Assembly: GCA_022484565.1 (NCBI GenBank) | Contig: JAKVKZ010000028.1 | Location: 1-39,149 of the forward strand | Origin: Muribaculaceae bacterium | GTDB lineage: Bacteria; Bacteroidota; Bacteroidia; Bacteroidales; Muribaculaceae | Direction of reading: 5' to 3' | DNA length: 39,149 nucleotides | In this document: positions 16,430-24,071 of the stretch, one piece after another | Numbering within the stretch: position 1 is the first letter of the stretch | Layout: the number at the start of each line of letters is the position of its first letter | Notes under the pieces: model-generated | Told to the model about the DNA's origin: nothing | Databases searched by the model: none | What the model saw: the letters and a program-made list of their open reading frames with translations, nothing else | Translations under genes and position numbers: made by a program

Positions 16430-17770
16430 TTATAGTATTCCCTGTCCCATCATGGCTCTTGCAACTTTCATGAAACCTGCAACATTTGCACCTTTCACAT
16501 AGTTGACGAACCCATCGGATTGCTTACCGTACTTAACGCATTGCTCATGGATGTTCTTCATGATGCTCTTAAGTTTGGCATCAACTTCTTCCGACGACCA
16601 CATAAGCATCTGGGCATTCTGTGCCATCTCAAGCCCGCTAACTGATACTCCACCGGCATTTGCGGCCTTTCCAGGAGCATAAATGATTTTTGCGTTCAGG
16701 AATTTATGCACAGCATCAGGTGTGGATGGCATGTTGGCACCTTCGCTCACTGCAAAACAGCCATTGTCGAGAAGTGCTTGGGCATCATCACCGTCAATTT
16801 CATTTTGGGTTGCCGATGGCATTGCGATGTCGCATTTCAAGTTCCATGGACGTTGTCCGTCGAGATATTCACAGCAGTCAGGATGATCTTCTGCAAATTC
16901 ACGGATACGACCACGTTCAATAATCTTCAACTTGAATATTTCATCCCATTGCTCACGTGTCATTCCGTCAGGCAGATAGATTGAGCCGTTTGAATCGCTC
17001 AATGAAATTACCTTAGCTCCAAGGTTAATCAGTTTATCGGCTGTGTAAATTGCCACATTTCCTGCGCCCGACACTGCCACACGTTTGCCCTTAATGTCAA
17101 TGCCCTTGGTTGCAAGCATATTCAACAGGAAATACACATTGCCATAGCCAGTGGCTTCAGGACGAATCAGTGAGCCACCGAATTCAAGGCCTTTTCCTGT
17201 GAATGTTCCAGTGTGCTCGTGTGTCAACTTTTTGTACATTCCAAACATGAAACCGACCTCACGACCACCTACACCTATATCACCAGCCGGTACGTCAACC
17301 GACGGACCGATGTTGCGGGTAAGTTCGGTCATAAAGGCTTGGCAGAAGCGCATGACTTCCATGTCGGATTTGCCTTTAGGATTGAAATCGGAACCGCCTT
17401 TTGCACCGCCCATGGCAAGTGTGGTAAGTGAGTTCTTGAATGTCTGCTCAAAAGCAAGGAACTTAAGAATTGACAAGTTTACTGAGGCATGGAAACGTAC
17501 GCCACCCTTATACGGGCCAATCGCATTGTTATGCTGGATACGGTAGCCCATATTTGTCTGAACACGGCCTTTATCGTCAATCCACGATACACGGAACTGG
17601 AAAATCCGGTCAGGAATGCACAGCCGCTCAATTAAATTGTAGCGCTCAAATTCTGGATGCTCATTGTAGGCATCTTCAATAGTGGTGATTACTTCCTGAA
17701 CAGCTTGGAGATATTCAGGCTCGTTTGGAAAACGACGTTTCAAGTCGTTAATGACATCAATTGCTTTCAT
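16430..17770 (-). CDS. gdhA: NADP-type glutamate dehydrogenase
   Basis: Interconverts 2-oxoglutarate plus ammonium and glutamate in the cytoplasm, the main ammonium-assimilation route in gut Bacteroidales. At 446 aa it has the length of hexameric GdhA. Visible family blocks: YKGGVRFH; the catalytic lysine segment GGAKGGSDFNPKGKS; VDVPAGDIGVGGREVGFMFG; a Rossmann nucleotide site (VAVSGAGNVAIYTADKL); and the C-terminal PGKAANAGGVSVSGLEMAQN. I chose the ATG at 17770, which gives MKAIDVINDLKRR; an upstream ATG at 17836 would add 22 unconserved residues and overlap the leader. NADP specificity is inferred from family resemblance. Confidence 0.96.
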   Translation of the reverse strand: MKAIDVINDLKRRFPNEPEYLQAVQEVITTIEDAYNEHPEFERYNLIERLCIPDRIFQFRVSWIDDKGRVQTNMGYRIQHNNAIGPYKGGVRFHASVNLSILKFLAFEQTFKNSLTTLAMGGAKGGSDFNPKGKSDMEVMRFCQAFMTELTRNIGPSVDVPAGDIGVGGREVGFMFGMYKKLTHEHTGTFTGKGLEFGGSLIRPEATGYGNVYFLLNMLATKGIDIKGKRVAVSGAGNVAIYTADKLINLGAKVISLSDSNGSIYLPDGMTREQWDEIFKLKIIERGRIREFAEDHPDCCEYLDGQRPWNLKCDIAMPSATQNEIDGDDAQALLDNGCFAVSEGANMPSTPDAVHKFLNAKIIYAPGKAANAGGVSVSGLEMAQNAQMLMWSSEEVDAKLKSIMKNIHEQCVKYGKQSDGFVNYVKGANVAGFMKVARAMMGQGIL

Positions 17771-17833
17771 TTTTTTGTTTATCGATATTGGTTCAAAAAA
17801 TATATTTCGGTTATCAAAGTTGTAATTCGGTTG

Positions 17834-17841
17834 CAAAGATA
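17834..17841 (-). promoter_or_regulatory. -7 promoter box for gdhA
   Basis: TATCTTTG on the minus strand, an exact match, gives a leader of about 60 nt to the ATG at 17770. A second TAnnTTTG (TATTTTTG) lies further upstream at 17917-17924 on the same strand and could be an alternative start. Confidence 0.6.
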
Positions 17842-18015
17842 TAATTAAAAATGGAATTATAATAGCAATTTTTTATTTTTTCGCCAAAAAAGTTACACTA
17901 TTATCACTTTTTGAGCCAAAAATATTGGTTTTTGATACATTTTAGGCTAAAATTATTCATTTTTGCATATCAAGTCGGCCTTTAATCGAGAATAAGGACC
18001 TTAACGACGCACTGA

Positions 18016-18047
18016 TTTGTCCATACAGAAAAAATAACGTATCTTCG
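18016..18047 (+). promoter_or_regulatory. promoter of rsgA, almost at the start codon
   Basis: TTTG (18016-18019), 20 bp, then TATCTTCG (18040-18047), seven of eight bases matching TAnnTTTG. The rsgA ATG at 18053 is 5 nt after the box, so the mRNA should be leaderless or nearly so. Confidence 0.6.
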
Positions 18048-18052
18048 CCGCT

Positions 18053-18994
18053 ATGGAGGGTTTGGTTATAAAAAGCACAGGCAGTTGGCTCGAAGTGAAA
18101 TGCGAAGGCATTGATGAGCCGGTGCAATGCAGGATTCGTGGCAACTTTCGCTTGAAAGGCTCGCGTACCACCAACCCTGTGGCTGTGGGCGACCACGTGA
18201 CGATAAACATGAATGACGACGGCACTGCCACGATTACGTCAATTGCCGAAAGGAAGAATTACATAATCAGAAAAGCCTCAAATCTTTCAAAAGAATCACA
18301 AATTCTTGCGTCAAATCTTGACTTGGCGGTCCTCGTAATCAGCCTTCGTGAGCCTTTCACCAACACTACCTTTATTGACCGCTTTTTAGCCACTGCCGAG
18401 GCTTACGACATCCCTGCCGTTATTGCCATTAACAAGATTGACTTGATGCAAAGTGATGAAGACAAGGAATTTGTGGAGGCATTCCGCACACTTTACGAAT
18501 CAATTGGATATCATGTGGTGACAATGAGTGCCACGTCTGACGAAAATGCACGCGGTGAGTTACTGGAAATTCTGAAAGGCAAAGTTTCTTTAATATCGGG
18601 CAATTCCGGTGTTGGTAAAACCACAATTATCAATCTGCTGTTGCCGGAGTTGTCGTTGAAGGTCGGCGATGTTTCGGCGAGCCACCACACAGGAATGCAC
18701 ACCACCACTTTTTCCGAAATGTTTCCGTTGCCTGAAGGTGGATATGTAATCGACACCCCCGGAGTGAAGGGATTCGGAACTATTGATTTCGACGAGGGTA
18801 CTGCATCTAATTATTTCAGGGAGATTTTTGCTGAATCAAAAAATTGCCGGTTTAACAATTGCACCCACACCATCGAACCCGGATGTGCAGTGCTTAAAGC
18901 TGTGAAAGAGCACAGAATCAGCGAAAGCCGCTATGCAAGTTATCTAAGTGTACTTGAGGACATCGGCGAAGGCAAGTACCGCAAGCCATATTAA
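18053..18994 (+). CDS. rsgA: ribosome small subunit-dependent GTPase A
   Basis: A late assembly factor for the 30S ribosomal subunit whose GTPase is stimulated by that subunit. At 313 aa it shows the circularly permuted order typical of RsgA: an N-terminal OB fold (VQCRIRGNFRLKG), then G4 (AINKIDL) before G1 (GNSGVGKTT, with K189) and G3 (DTPGVKGF). The C-terminal zinc knuckle CRFNNCTHTIEPGC supplies Cys-x4-Cys-x-His-x6-Cys. HHTGMHTTT is the switch region. It is monocistronic, diverging from gdhA. Confidence 0.96.
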   Translation: MEGLVIKSTGSWLEVKCEGIDEPVQCRIRGNFRLKGSRTTNPVAVGDHVTINMNDDGTATITSIAERKNYIIRKASNLSKESQILASNLDLAVLVISLREPFTNTTFIDRFLATAEAYDIPAVIAINKIDLMQSDEDKEFVEAFRTLYESIGYHVVTMSATSDENARGELLEILKGKVSLISGNSGVGKTTIINLLLPELSLKVGDVSASHHTGMHTTTFSEMFPLPEGGYVIDTPGVKGFGTIDFDEGTASNYFREIFAESKNCRFNNCTHTIEPGCAVLKAVKEHRISESRYASYLSVLEDIGEGKYRKPY

Positions 18995-19160
18995 ATAAAT
19001 ATTGGAATTCTCATTGTTTCAGCATAATGGTTTGATATGCAGCTTATTTATATTATTGTAAATTCCTGCAATATTTAATGCCCAAAATTCAAAATATCAG
19101 AAAAACAAAGATTTTCTGAAAAAAATTCAATAAAAATGCTGAAATTCACAACAAAATAGT

Positions 19161-19168
19161 TACTTTTG
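19161..19168 (+). promoter_or_regulatory. -7 promoter box for the zapA-rny-ricT block
   Basis: TACTTTTG, an exact TAnnTTTG match, with the ATG of the first gene 17 nt later. It decides that start: an in-frame GTG at 19168 overlaps the box itself and cannot be in the transcript. The upstream gap also has an 8-bp inverted repeat (TCAGAAAA 19097-19104 with 19112-19119). Confidence 0.6.
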
Positions 19169-19185
19169 TGAAAATTTGGCGTGAA

Positions 19186-19479
19186 ATGGCAACTGAATTG
19201 CAGAATACACTGAACAGACTTGTCAGCAAATGCGATGTGCTTGTCGAAAAGTATAAGGCTTTGCAGGCTGAGAAAGATGCTGTGTCACAGGAATACGAGA
19301 AACTGAAACTTCAGGCCGATTTGCAGCAGAAAGAACTTGAACGGCTGCAGCAAGAAAAAGAATTCTTGATTATGGCCCGCTCAGTTTCGCCTAACGATGA
19401 AGTTCTTGCAAAGAACAGAGCCATTATTGCCAAATTAGTGCGGGACGTGGACAAATGCATCTCTCAATTAATGGAATGA
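19186..19479 (+). CDS. small coiled-coil protein upstream of zapA (ZapB-like placement)
   Basis: A 97-aa protein that is almost entirely a heptad-patterned coiled coil from about residue 5 to 60, rich in Gln, Glu, Lys and Leu (for example KELERLQQEKEFL), and then a helical C-terminus with VDKCISQLME. It has no signal peptide or membrane segment. It sits 4 bp before zapA, so the two products are likely made together. A cytoplasmic coiled coil encoded next to ZapA recalls ZapB, but I cannot show sequence homology. The start is the ATG at 19186, set by the promoter box just upstream. Confidence 0.8.
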   Translation: MATELQNTLNRLVSKCDVLVEKYKALQAEKDAVSQEYEKLKLQADLQQKELERLQQEKEFLIMARSVSPNDEVLAKNRAIIAKLVRDVDKCISQLME

Positions 19480-19483
19480 TGCT

Positions 19484-19780
19484 ATGACTGAAGATAACAA
19501 ACAAAATATCTGGATCCGAATCGCTGATGTGAAGAAGATTCCTTTATCTATAAATCGTGACGATGAGGAAACATTTCGTAAAGCTGAGGACCTTGTTAAC
19601 AGATTGTACTCAAAATGGTTGGCAAGATTTCAGGATACAAGCACTCCTCATGAGGTCATGGCAAGAGTTGCGTTCCAGTTCGCGAGACTCTATGTTGAGC
19701 AAAGTTCGCAAAGCGAAGCAGTTGACAGTTTTCTGGAAGAGTTTGAGAAAAAGCTCGATGACATAGTGGTAAAGATATAA
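19484..19780 (+). CDS. zapA: cell division protein ZapA
   Basis: A 98-aa cytoplasmic protein predicted to bind FtsZ and bundle its filaments at the division site. It shows the ZapA pattern: an N-terminal beta-strand region (IWIRIADVKKIPLSI), a short helix with the conserved EETFRKAEDLVN motif, then a long C-terminal helix (ARVAFQFARLYVEQ, followed by a charged heptad region) that forms the coiled-coil dimer/tetramer. The length is normal. It lies between the coiled-coil gene and a structured RNA element that precedes rny. Confidence 0.88.
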   Translation: MTEDNKQNIWIRIADVKKIPLSINRDDEETFRKAEDLVNRLYSKWLARFQDTSTPHEVMARVAFQFARLYVEQSSQSEAVDSFLEEFEKKLDDIVVKI

Positions 19781-19790
19781 AATATCAGCC

Positions 19791-19907
19791 TTTTGTGCCG
19801 TGCCTTTTGACGCGTTGCAAAGTGGCTAAATTATAGTAACAATCCTGCACTGTTGTGATGTGCGTAATTGCCTGTTATAGGCATTGCGCCTTCGGCAGTG
19901 TTTTTTT
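19791..19907 (+). ncRNA. structured RNA element between zapA and rny (6S-like candidate or rny attenuator)
   Basis: The 155-bp gap folds on paper into one long interrupted rod. Pairings: TGCCG (19796-19800) with CGGCA (19893-19897); GCAA (19817-19820) with TTGC (19884-19887); ATAGTA (19833-19838) with TGTTAT (19873-19878); CAAT (19840-19843) with ATTG (19867-19870); and an apical GCAC (19847-19850) with GTGC (19860-19863). The outer stem is followed 3 nt later by seven T residues (19901-19907). In E. coli the 6S RNA gene also lies just after zapA, which suggests a 6S-type RNA. A leader that attenuates rny is the main alternative. No promoter box sits directly ahead of it, so it may be processed from the operon transcript. 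Confidence 0.4.
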
Positions 19908-19935
19908 ATATATTTATTTAAACTATTAGAATGTT

Positions 19936-21480
19936 ATGAGTAACATAATTTTGATTGTAGTAATCGGTGTAATTGCGCTTGCTGTAGGTGTCGGCGGGAC
20001 TTTACTGATTACTCGAATGATAGCTAAAAGCAAAGCTGGCAGCATCATTAAGGATGCCCAACTTGAAGCTGAGGTGCTGAAGAAAAATAAAATCATTGAA
20101 GCTAAAGAGGAAGAAATGGCAATCAAGACGGAGGCTGAAAAGCAGGCCGCTGCCCGTTTGTCGAAAGTGCAGAGCGCTGAGGCAAAGATGAAGCAGCGCG
20201 AAATGCAGCTTAACCAGCAGCAGGCCGACGTACAGCGTCGCCGCAGCGAAATTGATGCCATGAAGGTTAATCTTCAGAATCAGCTTGGAGTGCTTGAAAC
20301 AAAGAAGTCGGAAGTGGATAAGATGCAGAAGAACGTACAGGACACTCTTGAGCACGTATCAGGGTTGTCGGCTGAAGAAGCAAAGGAGAAATTGGTTGAA
20401 TCCCTGAAAGATGAAGCCAAAACCGCTGCCGCATCCTACGTGAACGACATTATGGATGATGCCAAGCTCACCGCCAATAAAGAGGCAAAAAGAATCATAG
20501 TTCAGTCCATTCAACGCGTTGCTACAGAAACTGCCATTGAAAATGCCGTAACCGTATTCCATATCGACAACGATGAGATTAAGGGACGCATAATAGGACG
20601 CGAAGGTCGCAACATCCGCGCTCTCGAAGCAGCAACGGGAATCGAGATAATTGTCGATGACACCCCTGAAGCTATAGTCCTTTCGGGTTTTGACCCAGTA
20701 CGCCGCGAAATTGCACGTCTTGCATTGCATCAGCTTGTTGCTGATGGACGTATTCATCCAGCCCGTATTGAGGAAGTGGTTGCCAAAGTAAAGAAGCAGG
20801 TTGAAGATGAAATCATCGAAACCGGAAAACGCACAGCAATCGACCTTGGTATCCACGGTCTGCATCCTGAACTTATCCGCCTTGTCGGAAAGATGAAATA
20901 TCGTTCAAGCTATGGTCAGAATCTGCTGCAACACTCACGTGAGACCGCAAATCTCTGCGCTATCATGGCTTCAGAACTTGGACTTAACACGAAAAAGGCC
21001 CGCCGTGCAGGACTTCTGCATGACATAGGTAAAGTGCCTGATGAAGAACCGGAGTTGCCACACGCATTGCTCGGCATGAAACTTGCAGAGCAATTCAAGG
21101 AAAAGCCTGACATCTGCAACGCCATCGGAGCGCACCACGATGAAGTGGAGGCCGATAGCCTTATCGCTCCTATTGTTCAAGTCTGCGATGCCATTTCAGG
21201 CGCACGCCCAGGCGCACGCCGTGAAGTAGTTGAGGCTTACATCAAGCGCCTTAACGACCTTGAGCAGCTTGCACTTTCATATCCTGGCGTTATCAAAACT
21301 TATGCCATCCAAGCTGGACGTGAACTTCGCGTTATAGTTGGTGCTGACAAGATTGACGACACTGAGACAGAGAAACTTTCTGCTGAAATAGCAAAGAAGA
21401 TACAAGATGAGATGACTTATCCTGGACAAGTGCGTATAACCGTTATCCGCGAAACGCGTGCCGTAAGTTTTGCAAAATAA
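19936..21480 (+). CDS. rny: ribonuclease Y
   Basis: A membrane-anchored endoribonuclease of 514 aa that starts mRNA decay and processing. Order: an N-terminal transmembrane helix (about 3-25); a long charged coiled coil (about 30-180); a KH RNA-binding domain (about 205-270, with [15 protein letters not shown]); and an HD domain with LLHDIGK, H362-D363 being the metal-binding pair. The length is typical of RNase Y (YmdA/Rny). I chose the ATG at 19936; another ATG at 19931 runs into a stop at once. RicT is encoded 12 bp downstream. The T-run and RNA rod just upstream could regulate it. A weak -7-like TATATTTA at 19909-19916 might provide separate transcription. Confidence 0.97.
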   Translation: MSNIILIVVIGVIALAVGVGGTLLITRMIAKSKAGSIIKDAQLEAEVLKKNKIIEAKEEEMAIKTEAEKQAAARLSKVQSAEAKMKQREMQLNQQQADVQRRRSEIDAMKVNLQNQLGVLETKKSEVDKMQKNVQDTLEHVSGLSAEEAKEKLVESLKDEAKTAAASYVNDIMDDAKLTANKEAKRIIVQSIQRVATETAIENAVTVFHIDNDEIKGRIIGREGRNIRALEAATGIEIIVDDTPEAIVLSGFDPVRREIARLALHQLVADGRIHPARIEEVVAKVKKQVEDEIIETGKRTAIDLGIHGLHPELIRLVGKMKYRSSYGQNLLQHSRETANLCAIMASELGLNTKKARRAGLLHDIGKVPDEEPELPHALLGMKLAEQFKEKPDICNAIGAHHDEVEADSLIAPIVQVCDAISGARPGARREVVEAYIKRLNDLEQLALSYPGVIKTYAIQAGRELRVIVGADKIDDTETEKLSAEIAKKIQDEMTYPGQVRITVIRETRAVSFAK

Positions 21481-21492
21481 TCGTTTCGAGCA

Positions 21493-22905
21493 ATGGACGA
21501 AAGCAAAACAGAAGAACAGGAATTGGACCAGTGCGTGAATTGTTCCCACCAAAATTGTGAAAAGTGCGCCACTCCACGATGCAAGTTGCAGTGCTATAAC
21601 TGGCTTGGAGATGTGCCAGGCGCAATGAACGATTTTGATATTGTAGAGGTACAGTTCAAGAACACACGCAAAGGGTTTTACCGCAACAGCACGCACATTC
21701 CGCTTGAAATCGGTGATGTGGTGGCCGTTGAAGCAAGCCCGGGACACGATATTGGCCGTGTGTCGATGACTGGTATGCTTGTGAAATTGCAGATGCAAAG
21801 GGCGAATCTCCGACCTGATGTGGAGATTCTGCGTGTGTTCCGCAAGGCCAAGCCTAACGACATGGAACGTTTTGAGGCGGCAAAAGCCAAAGAAATCGAC
21901 ACAATGATTCGTTCCCGAAAAATCGCCGAAGACCTTCATTTGAACATGAAGATTGGCGATGTGGAGTATCAGGGCGACGGCAACAAGGCTATCTTTTACT
22001 ATATTGCCGATGAGCGTGTTGATTTCCGCCAGCTTATCAAAGTGCTTGCGGAGGCTTTTCATGTTAGGATTGAGATGAAGCAGATTGGTGCTCGCCAAGA
22101 AGCAGGCCGAATCGGTGGTATAGGTCCATGTGGCCGCCCACTGTGCTGCGCAAGCTGGATGACGAATTTCGTGTCGGTTGCCACAAGTGCTGCACGCTAT
22201 CAGGACATCTCGCTCAACCCGCAGAAACTTGCAGGTCAATGTGCGAAGCTCAAGTGCTGCCTGAATTTTGAAGTTGACGGATATGTGGAGGCCACTAAAA
22301 ATATGCCACCTAAGGAAGTTCATCTCGAAACCAAGGACAACATTTACTATCAATTTAAGGTTGACCTTTTCAAGAAAGAAATCACATATTCCACCGATAA
22401 GTCAGTTCCAGCAAACCTTGTGGTATTGCCTGTGGACCGTGTTTTTGAGGTGATGGCTCTCAACAAGAACGGAATCAAACCCGAAAAGCTTGAGCTTAAC
22501 ACCAAAGAACGTCAGATTGAAAAGAAAGAGTTTGGTGACATCATCGGTCAGGACAGCGTGACACGTTTCGACAAGACCAAGAAAAAGAAGAATCACAATC
22601 GCAATAACAACCGCGGAGGCAACTTCAATGGAAATCAGCCTCCACGTGGTGGCGATGCTGCCAATAATGCTGGCAGCACTCAACAACCAGCACGCACTAA
22701 CGGCAATGTGAACGGCGGAGGAAATCAGCAAGGTGGTCCACGCGATGCCAATCAACGTCCTCGTGGCCCTCGCAACAACAACCGCCCTCGTGGAAATTGG
22801 AATGGCAACCGTGACCGTCAACCGCACGGAAATTTCAATCAACATGCGAATCAAAATGGTGGAAATCCGCAAAAAAAGAATAACGACGGTGGCGATGCAC
22901 AATAG
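21493..22905 (+). CDS. ricT: RicT-like PSP1-domain protein with Cys-rich N-terminus and disordered RGG-like tail
   Basis: A 470-aa PSP1-family protein. In Bacillus, RicT (YaaT) joins RicA and RicF in an iron-sulfur complex that steers RNase Y toward mRNA maturation. Conserved core features: a PSP1 fold (IVEVQFKN, DVVAVEASPGHDIGRV); GGIGPCGRPLCC with C213, C218 and C219; and QCAKLKCCLNFE with C250, C255 and C256. An extra N-terminal segment has six cysteines (C14, C17, C22, C25, C30, C34). From about residue 360 the tail is disordered and rich in Asn, Gly and Arg, resembling RNA-binding RGG/RG regions. The gene starts 12 bp after rny and overlaps gldH by 11 bp, so it is part of the same transcript. 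Confidence 0.92.
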   Translation: MDESKTEEQELDQCVNCSHQNCEKCATPRCKLQCYNWLGDVPGAMNDFDIVEVQFKNTRKGFYRNSTHIPLEIGDVVAVEASPGHDIGRVSMTGMLVKLQMQRANLRPDVEILRVFRKAKPNDMERFEAAKAKEIDTMIRSRKIAEDLHLNMKIGDVEYQGDGNKAIFYYIADERVDFRQLIKVLAEAFHVRIEMKQIGARQEAGRIGGIGPCGRPLCCASWMTNFVSVATSAARYQDISLNPQKLAGQCAKLKCCLNFEVDGYVEATKNMPPKEVHLETKDNIYYQFKVDLFKKEITYSTDKSVPANLVVLPVDRVFEVMALNKNGIKPEKLELNTKERQIEKKEFGDIIGQDSVTRFDKTKKKKNHNRNNNRGGNFNGNQPPRGGDAANNAGSTQQPARTNGNVNGGGNQQGGPRDANQRPRGPRNNNRPRGNWNGNRDRQPHGNFNQHANQNGGNPQKKNNDGGDAQ

Positions 22906-23377
22906 ATTCAAGCGTTACATATCGGCTGTTATTACTTTAGTAACAATAATTCTATGCTTGGGGGCTTGTTCTCCCAAGCATTCCTCTTATAGCGACTTCA
23001 AGGACTTGCCGATTGCCGGATGGCAACGCAACACGCCCTATTACTTCACCCCTGAATATGGCGATTCGTCACTTACTTACGACATTCGTGTCGCCGTCAG
23101 GCACGATAATCAATATGCTTACCAGAATCTTGCGATAGTGGTGGATTTCATCAGGAATGACTCACTTTTCAAGCGTTGTAAAGTGAATTTCGCACTTGCC
23201 GACGACAAAGGCAACTGGACTGGCAGCGGATTCGGTGCCGCCTATCAGGACGAAAAGACAATTCTCACAGGAATCAGGCCTGACGACGTATCGCGGATTG
23301 TTGTCTGGCAAGGTATGTCATGTGAACGTCTTACCCATATTTCAAGCGTAGGAGTTTTTATTGAACCATCACATTGA
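22895..23377 (+). CDS. gldH: GldH family lipoprotein
   Basis: A 160-aa lipoprotein first known from gliding Bacteroidota and also widespread in non-gliding relatives. A hydrophobic signal is followed by the lipobox LGAC with C25. The mature part matches the GldH pattern: LTYDIRVAVRHDNQYAYQNL, then a FALADDKGNWTGSG segment and a VGVFIEP end. I chose the ATG at 22895. A longer frame reaching back to 22733 runs inside the repetitive ricT tail and would put basic junk ahead of the signal peptide. It overlaps ricT by 11 bp in another frame. Its presence agrees with the T9SS-type tails seen elsewhere in the window, though GldH alone does not prove T9SS. Confidence 0.88.
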   Translation: MHNRFKRYISAVITLVTIILCLGACSPKHSSYSDFKDLPIAGWQRNTPYYFTPEYGDSSLTYDIRVAVRHDNQYAYQNLAIVVDFIRNDSLFKRCKVNFALADDKGNWTGSGFGAAYQDEKTILTGIRPDDVSRIVVWQGMSCERLTHISSVGVFIEPSH

Positions 23378-23384
23378 TTTTTTC

Positions 23385-24029
23385 ATGGCTTCATTTGATA
23401 AAAGCAATATCGAAAGCATAATTTTCGATATGGACGGCACTCTATGGGATGCCACACATTCCTATGTGAAAATCTGGGACAGATGTTTTGAAAAGATGGG
23501 CTATCAGTTGACAGTACCGCATCAAGAACTTGTGAAATGCATGGGAATGCCTATCGAGCAAATTTATGAGGTGCTTGTGGCCAAACAATGCTCTGAAATG
23601 GACAAGACAGCCTATCTTTCGCTTTTGCAGCAACTCGAAGATGAAATGATGCCTGAAATCGGCGGAATTTTATATCCAGGGGTTCTCAACGGTCTTGACC
23701 GACTTGCCAAATCCAGTAAATTATTTATGGTGAGTAATTGCGGTGCTTTAGGCTTGCGCAATTTCATGCGCTACACCAGAACTGAAAAGTATTTCACCGA
23801 TTCAGTAACCTTTGGTCAACGTCCTGTTCCCAAAAGTGAAAATATGCGTTGGCTCATGAATAAGCATGACATAAATAAAGCAGCCTATATGGGCGACACA
23901 CAGGGAGATTGCGATGAGACGCATCGTGCTGGTCTTCCTTTCATTTTCGCCAGTTATGGATTCGGTAAATGCACCGATGCTGAAATCAGTTTCAGCTCTT
24001 TTGGCGAATTTGTGGATTATTTCTATTAG
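23385..24029 (+). CDS. HAD-family hydrolase, phosphoglycolate phosphatase-like
   Basis: A 214-aa cytoplasmic phosphatase of the haloacid dehalogenase superfamily. All four motifs are seen: D15-M-D17-G-T (IIFDMDGTLWD); motif II MVSNCG; motif III lysine in PVPKSENM; and motif IV YMGDTQGDCD. The helical cap follows motif I, as in phosphoglycolate phosphatases (subfamily IA). The substrate cannot be read from sequence. I chose the ATG at 23385, 7 bp after the gldH stop. A TTG start at 23361 would overlap gldH. It is the last gene of the zapA-rny-ricT block. Confidence 0.88.
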   Translation: MASFDKSNIESIIFDMDGTLWDATHSYVKIWDRCFEKMGYQLTVPHQELVKCMGMPIEQIYEVLVAKQCSEMDKTAYLSLLQQLEDEMMPEIGGILYPGVLNGLDRLAKSSKLFMVSNCGALGLRNFMRYTRTEKYFTDSVTFGQRPVPKSENMRWLMNKHDINKAAYMGDTQGDCDETHRAGLPFIFASYGFGKCTDAEISFSSFGEFVDYFY

Positions 24030-24036
24030 AAATAGC

Positions 24037-24044
24037 TATCTTTG
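24037..24044 (+). promoter_or_regulatory. -7 promoter box for cca-ogt
   Basis: TATCTTTG, an exact match, begins 7 bp after the HAD gene stop codon and 35 bp before the cca ATG. TTTG lies 24 bp upstream, longer than usual. Confidence 0.55.
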
Positions 24045-24071
24045 CATTATATTACAGATTACAGATTCTGA

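Noticed and set aside
19097..19119. The 8-bp inverted repeat before the zapA block as a terminator of rsgA
   Set aside because: It lies about 100 bp after rsgA and has no U-run on the plus strand; left as an unexplained hairpin.
21277..22353. A 358-codon open frame on the minus strand across rny and ricT
   Set aside because: It is antisense to two well-supported genes with intact conserved motifs, its product is Cys/His/Phe-rich with no recognisable domain, and it has no promoter.
22733..22894. An N-terminal extension of gldH into the ricT tail
   Set aside because: It lies inside repetitive ricT coding sequence in another frame and would put a basic stretch ahead of a good lipoprotein signal.
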